From Ptiloglossa arizonensis (taxonomy: Eukaryota; Arthropoda; Insecta; Hymenoptera; Colletidae), in assembly GCF_051014685.1 (NCBI RefSeq), contig NC_135058.1, positions 14,262,811 through 14,326,810 of the forward strand: a stretch of 64,000 nucleotides of DNA, read 5' to 3'. The notes under the pieces were generated by a model. That model made no database searches. It was not told where the DNA came from and was given only the letters and a program-made list of their open reading frames with translations. This document shows positions 62,162 to 64,000 of this stretch, piece by piece. Position 1 is the stretch's first letter, and every line of letters begins with the position of its first letter. The translations under genes and the position numbers were made by a program.

Positions 62162-63516
62162 GTAAATATCGAGCAGTATCAATTTGCATCCACTCTGCAT
62201 GATGTAAATACTCCCGCGCACGACGTCTCACGGTAATTGCTTTTGGGTGGCGTCTGCCACGTTCGAATGGCTTCCCCCGGTCTGATATCGGGCGTCGCAT
62301 ACATACCGGTACAATGGCTGCGGCGAGAATAATATCGACCCAGAAACACGCGCGTTCGACGGGCTTGTTTGACTGAAATATTTCTCACGGGACCGGAACA
62401 ACTGTTGTCGATTTAAACGCGCGGAAATCGAGGCCAAATTTAATCGACCACGGCAACCTGAACACCCCTACCTCCGTAACGCGCGCCGAATATTTTCGGT
62501 TGCCTGCGAAAACCTCATTAAATCTCGCTTTGACGGAATATAGGAGAATTTTTCAAGTGTTCACACGCGTGGATGGTCGATCGAACTTTTGGAAGCGTTT
62601 CGGGATTAATTCCGCGCGTCGAAGTGTGCGACTAGTTCGTACAAATGTCCGTACGCCATTCATACGTTGCACGGATGAGGTATGTACAGTACGCGATCGA
62701 GAAGAATACCGCCGCAGGTCATTAATTCTTTCGAGACGCTTGCCTCGAGGAAAACGGCCCTCTACCGGGGCTTCGAGCGTACCATCGTACGCGTGCACGC
62801 GAAAAATATACTAACCCGCGTATACGCGACAGATAGGTCGGTTATTTGTACGATGAGAGCGTTGTTACGATCGAACGTAGAGATATAAAGTGTTCGCGTG
62901 AGTGTTTTTGGTACAAATTGGTGCTCACATTCCTCTAAAGAAGGAAGAACGTTTCCGAAGAACACGATAGTAATAAGAAAAGTACGCGGCGATCGTTTAA
63001 TGTTTATAACACTCGCCGAAACGAGGACGATGGAATCTTTATCGCAGTGTTCGAAACACCCGAACAATATTGTACCGGTATTCCCCACAGTGCCCAAATT
63101 ACCCCGAATCGCTTTACTCGGCAAATCTCTACACAGTAGTTCCTCCTTAATGCGGAAAAGGCGGAACCGCTGGAAAACTTTAACCGAGGGTCGGTAGAGA
63201 ATTCTACGTTTTCAAAAAAGTAATCCAAATACGATCGTGTTTGGGCTCATTTTCATCGGGAGAATCTCGCCAATCTATGAACGCTACTTTCGCGAAGATA
63301 CGACGAAGAATGTAAAATGTTTCGAGTCACGTCTACGTTATCAGTCAGAGTGTACTCTCGGTGTAACTAATTCCTGAAGTTCATCGATGAGTCTCGTGCT
63401 TCGAATGGTTCGATCCCACGATCGAATTCTCCACCGAACCCCCGTTGAAGCGTTTCGAGCCTTTTAACGAGGTGTTTCCCCGCGATGGTCGTTTCTCACG
63501 TTCCTCGATCGCGCAG
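62162..63516 (+). other. Ten-m: Teneurin intron between exons B and C (1,355 bp)
   Basis: The donor is GTAAAT at 62162, and the acceptor is TCGATCGCGCAG ending at 63516. The acceptor is followed at once by another AG (63517-63518), but using that one would break the frame, so 63516 is chosen. The intron holds a ~60 bp sequence also found at 13.1 kb (listed separately). The rest is unique, with no convincing gene; ORFs on both strands here are short and unrecognised. Confidence 0.85.
63206..63290 (+). repeat. Dispersed repeat, member 2 (shared with 13.1 kb)
   Basis: GATCGTGTTTGGGCTCATTT, then TCATCGGGAGAATCTCGCC, matches 13143-13190 at nearly every position over about 43 bases. It lies in the short intron about 230 bp upstream of exon C. 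Confidence 0.7.
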
Positions 63517-64000
63517 AGTCGCTGCCCACGAGCACGGCGGAGCACTCGAGCGCGTCGGACAGTGCCGGGGACCAGCAGAGCGATCCCCAGATCCAACAGT
63601 CCGCTCAACAATGGCCGGCGGTGCTCGAGCTGCAAGCTTACAACGTTGCCCACTCGGACATCATACCGTCTTACAAATTCTGGAACACGGAATTCCGGAA
63701 CAAGCAGCCAGCGTTCATACGGTTGAACCTAACCCTGCCTTGGGGCGCGAACTTCGCCGTTTATGGTAGACGGAACGTTGCTCCCAGCGTCACGCAGTAC
63801 GACTTCGTGGAGTTCGTGAAGGGTGGCCGAGTGGACCACAGATTGAAACGAGACGCCACCTCGGAGGCGGTGAGCTTCATGAAAACCGCCACGCAGGACA
63901 CCAGGACCAACCGTCGCGACGTACGCTCGGTCCCGTTGGATCGACACGTTCTGATCAAAAGGACCATCGTCGAGCCGATGATGGTCAACGTCAGTCTGCT
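63517..64000 (+). CDS. Ten-m: Teneurin exon C: pre-EGF extracellular segment (3' end beyond window)
   Basis: The frame is open from AG|TCG CTG CCC to the window edge (two bases to complete the first codon, then 160 codons plus two bases). It opens with a Ser/Thr/Gln-rich linker (SLPTSTAEHSSASDSAGDQQ). The conserved teneurin block follows: IIPSYKFWNTEFRNKQPAFI, then RLNLTLPWGANFAVYGRRN and TQYDFVEFVKGGR. The same block is recognisable in vertebrate teneurins, where a QP-F-F/N-x-S/T motif, VYGR and TQYDFVE are shared. NLT at about codon 71 and NVS near the end are N-glycosylation sequons. RLKR followed by DAT, at 63840-63851, fits a furin cleavage motif. The EGF repeats, NHL and YD-repeat domains would lie downstream, outside the window. 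The protein is extracellular and membrane-tethered. An A-rich or homopolymer origin for the ORF is excluded by its balanced codon use. Confidence 0.95.
63840..63851 (+). other. Furin-type cleavage motif R-L-K-R in teneurin ectodomain
   Basis: In the exon C frame, AGA TTG AAA CGA encodes Arg-Leu-Lys-Arg, followed by Asp-Ala-Thr. This fits the proprotein convertase rule R-x-[K/R]-R. Vertebrate teneurin-2 has a furin site between the membrane and the EGF repeats, so the position fits that known S1 site; cleavage here is inferred. Confidence 0.6.

Noticed and set aside
63517..63518. Second AG directly after the exon C acceptor as an alternative splice site
   Set aside because: It would remove two bases and shift the frame of the conserved teneurin sequence.
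1..64000. tRNA, rRNA, known microRNA or CRISPR array
   Set aside because: Reading by eye I found no cloverleaf, ribosomal or familiar microRNA sequence. The tandem arrays lack the spacer variety of CRISPR, and the DNA is from an animal nucleus. A covariance-model scan would be needed to exclude small RNAs fully.

Overview
This window is animal nuclear DNA, most likely from an insect and probably a bee or wasp (Hymenoptera). It is almost entirely non-coding, moderately AT-rich but full of CpG, with GC-rich islands, simple repeats and mariner-type miniature elements. I find no bacterial-style gene layout, RNA gene or CRISPR array. The only gene I can support is on the + strand: three consecutive exons of a teneurin, a large type II transmembrane cell-adhesion receptor. 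It is closest in my judgement to Ten-m/odd Oz; Ten-a is the alternative.

Layout. Positions 1-39653 look like the intron upstream of the first exon seen. Exon A (39654-39934) encodes a Gly-rich cytoplasmic stretch, a basic Cys-containing juxtamembrane segment and the transmembrane helix. A 22.1 kb intron follows (39935-62041). Exon B (62042-62161, 120 nt) encodes the first extracellular residues. After a 1.36 kb intron (62162-63516), exon C (63517 to the window end) encodes the conserved teneurin ectodomain segment before the EGF repeats, including an R-L-K-R furin-type site. The phases agree across both junctions (exon A ends with one base of a codon, exon B supplies two, exon B ends with one, exon C supplies two), so the exon chain is internally consistent. 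Exon B starts at a NAGNAG tandem acceptor and is symmetric, so two kinds of in-frame isoform variation are possible.

The introns hold the rest of the structure. There are five copies of a ~137 bp mariner-like MITE with TA target-site signatures, and one ~197 bp MITE with related ends but a different interior. A composite element at 50.3-51.4 kb holds two units, each bounded by the 14 bp inverted repeat CTGCCAAGCAATTA. At least ten unrelated tandem or duplicated arrays have unit sizes from ~10 to 544 bp. The most striking is a satellite-like array at 51.86-55.3 kb: a 544 bp unit repeated more than six times, with an alternating A-B-A-B (1,088 bp) higher-order pattern, nearly identical central copies, diverged edges and an inverted fragment at the right edge.

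Several GC-rich, CpG-rich islands (about 0.9-1.3, 12.1-12.5, 14.1-15.5, 38.5-38.9 and 46.0-46.8 kb) are candidates for internal promoters, untranslated first exons or enhancers; none is proven from sequence alone. The listed ORFs outside the teneurin exons are short, lack recognisable domains and often run through simple repeats, so I treat them as chance ORFs.
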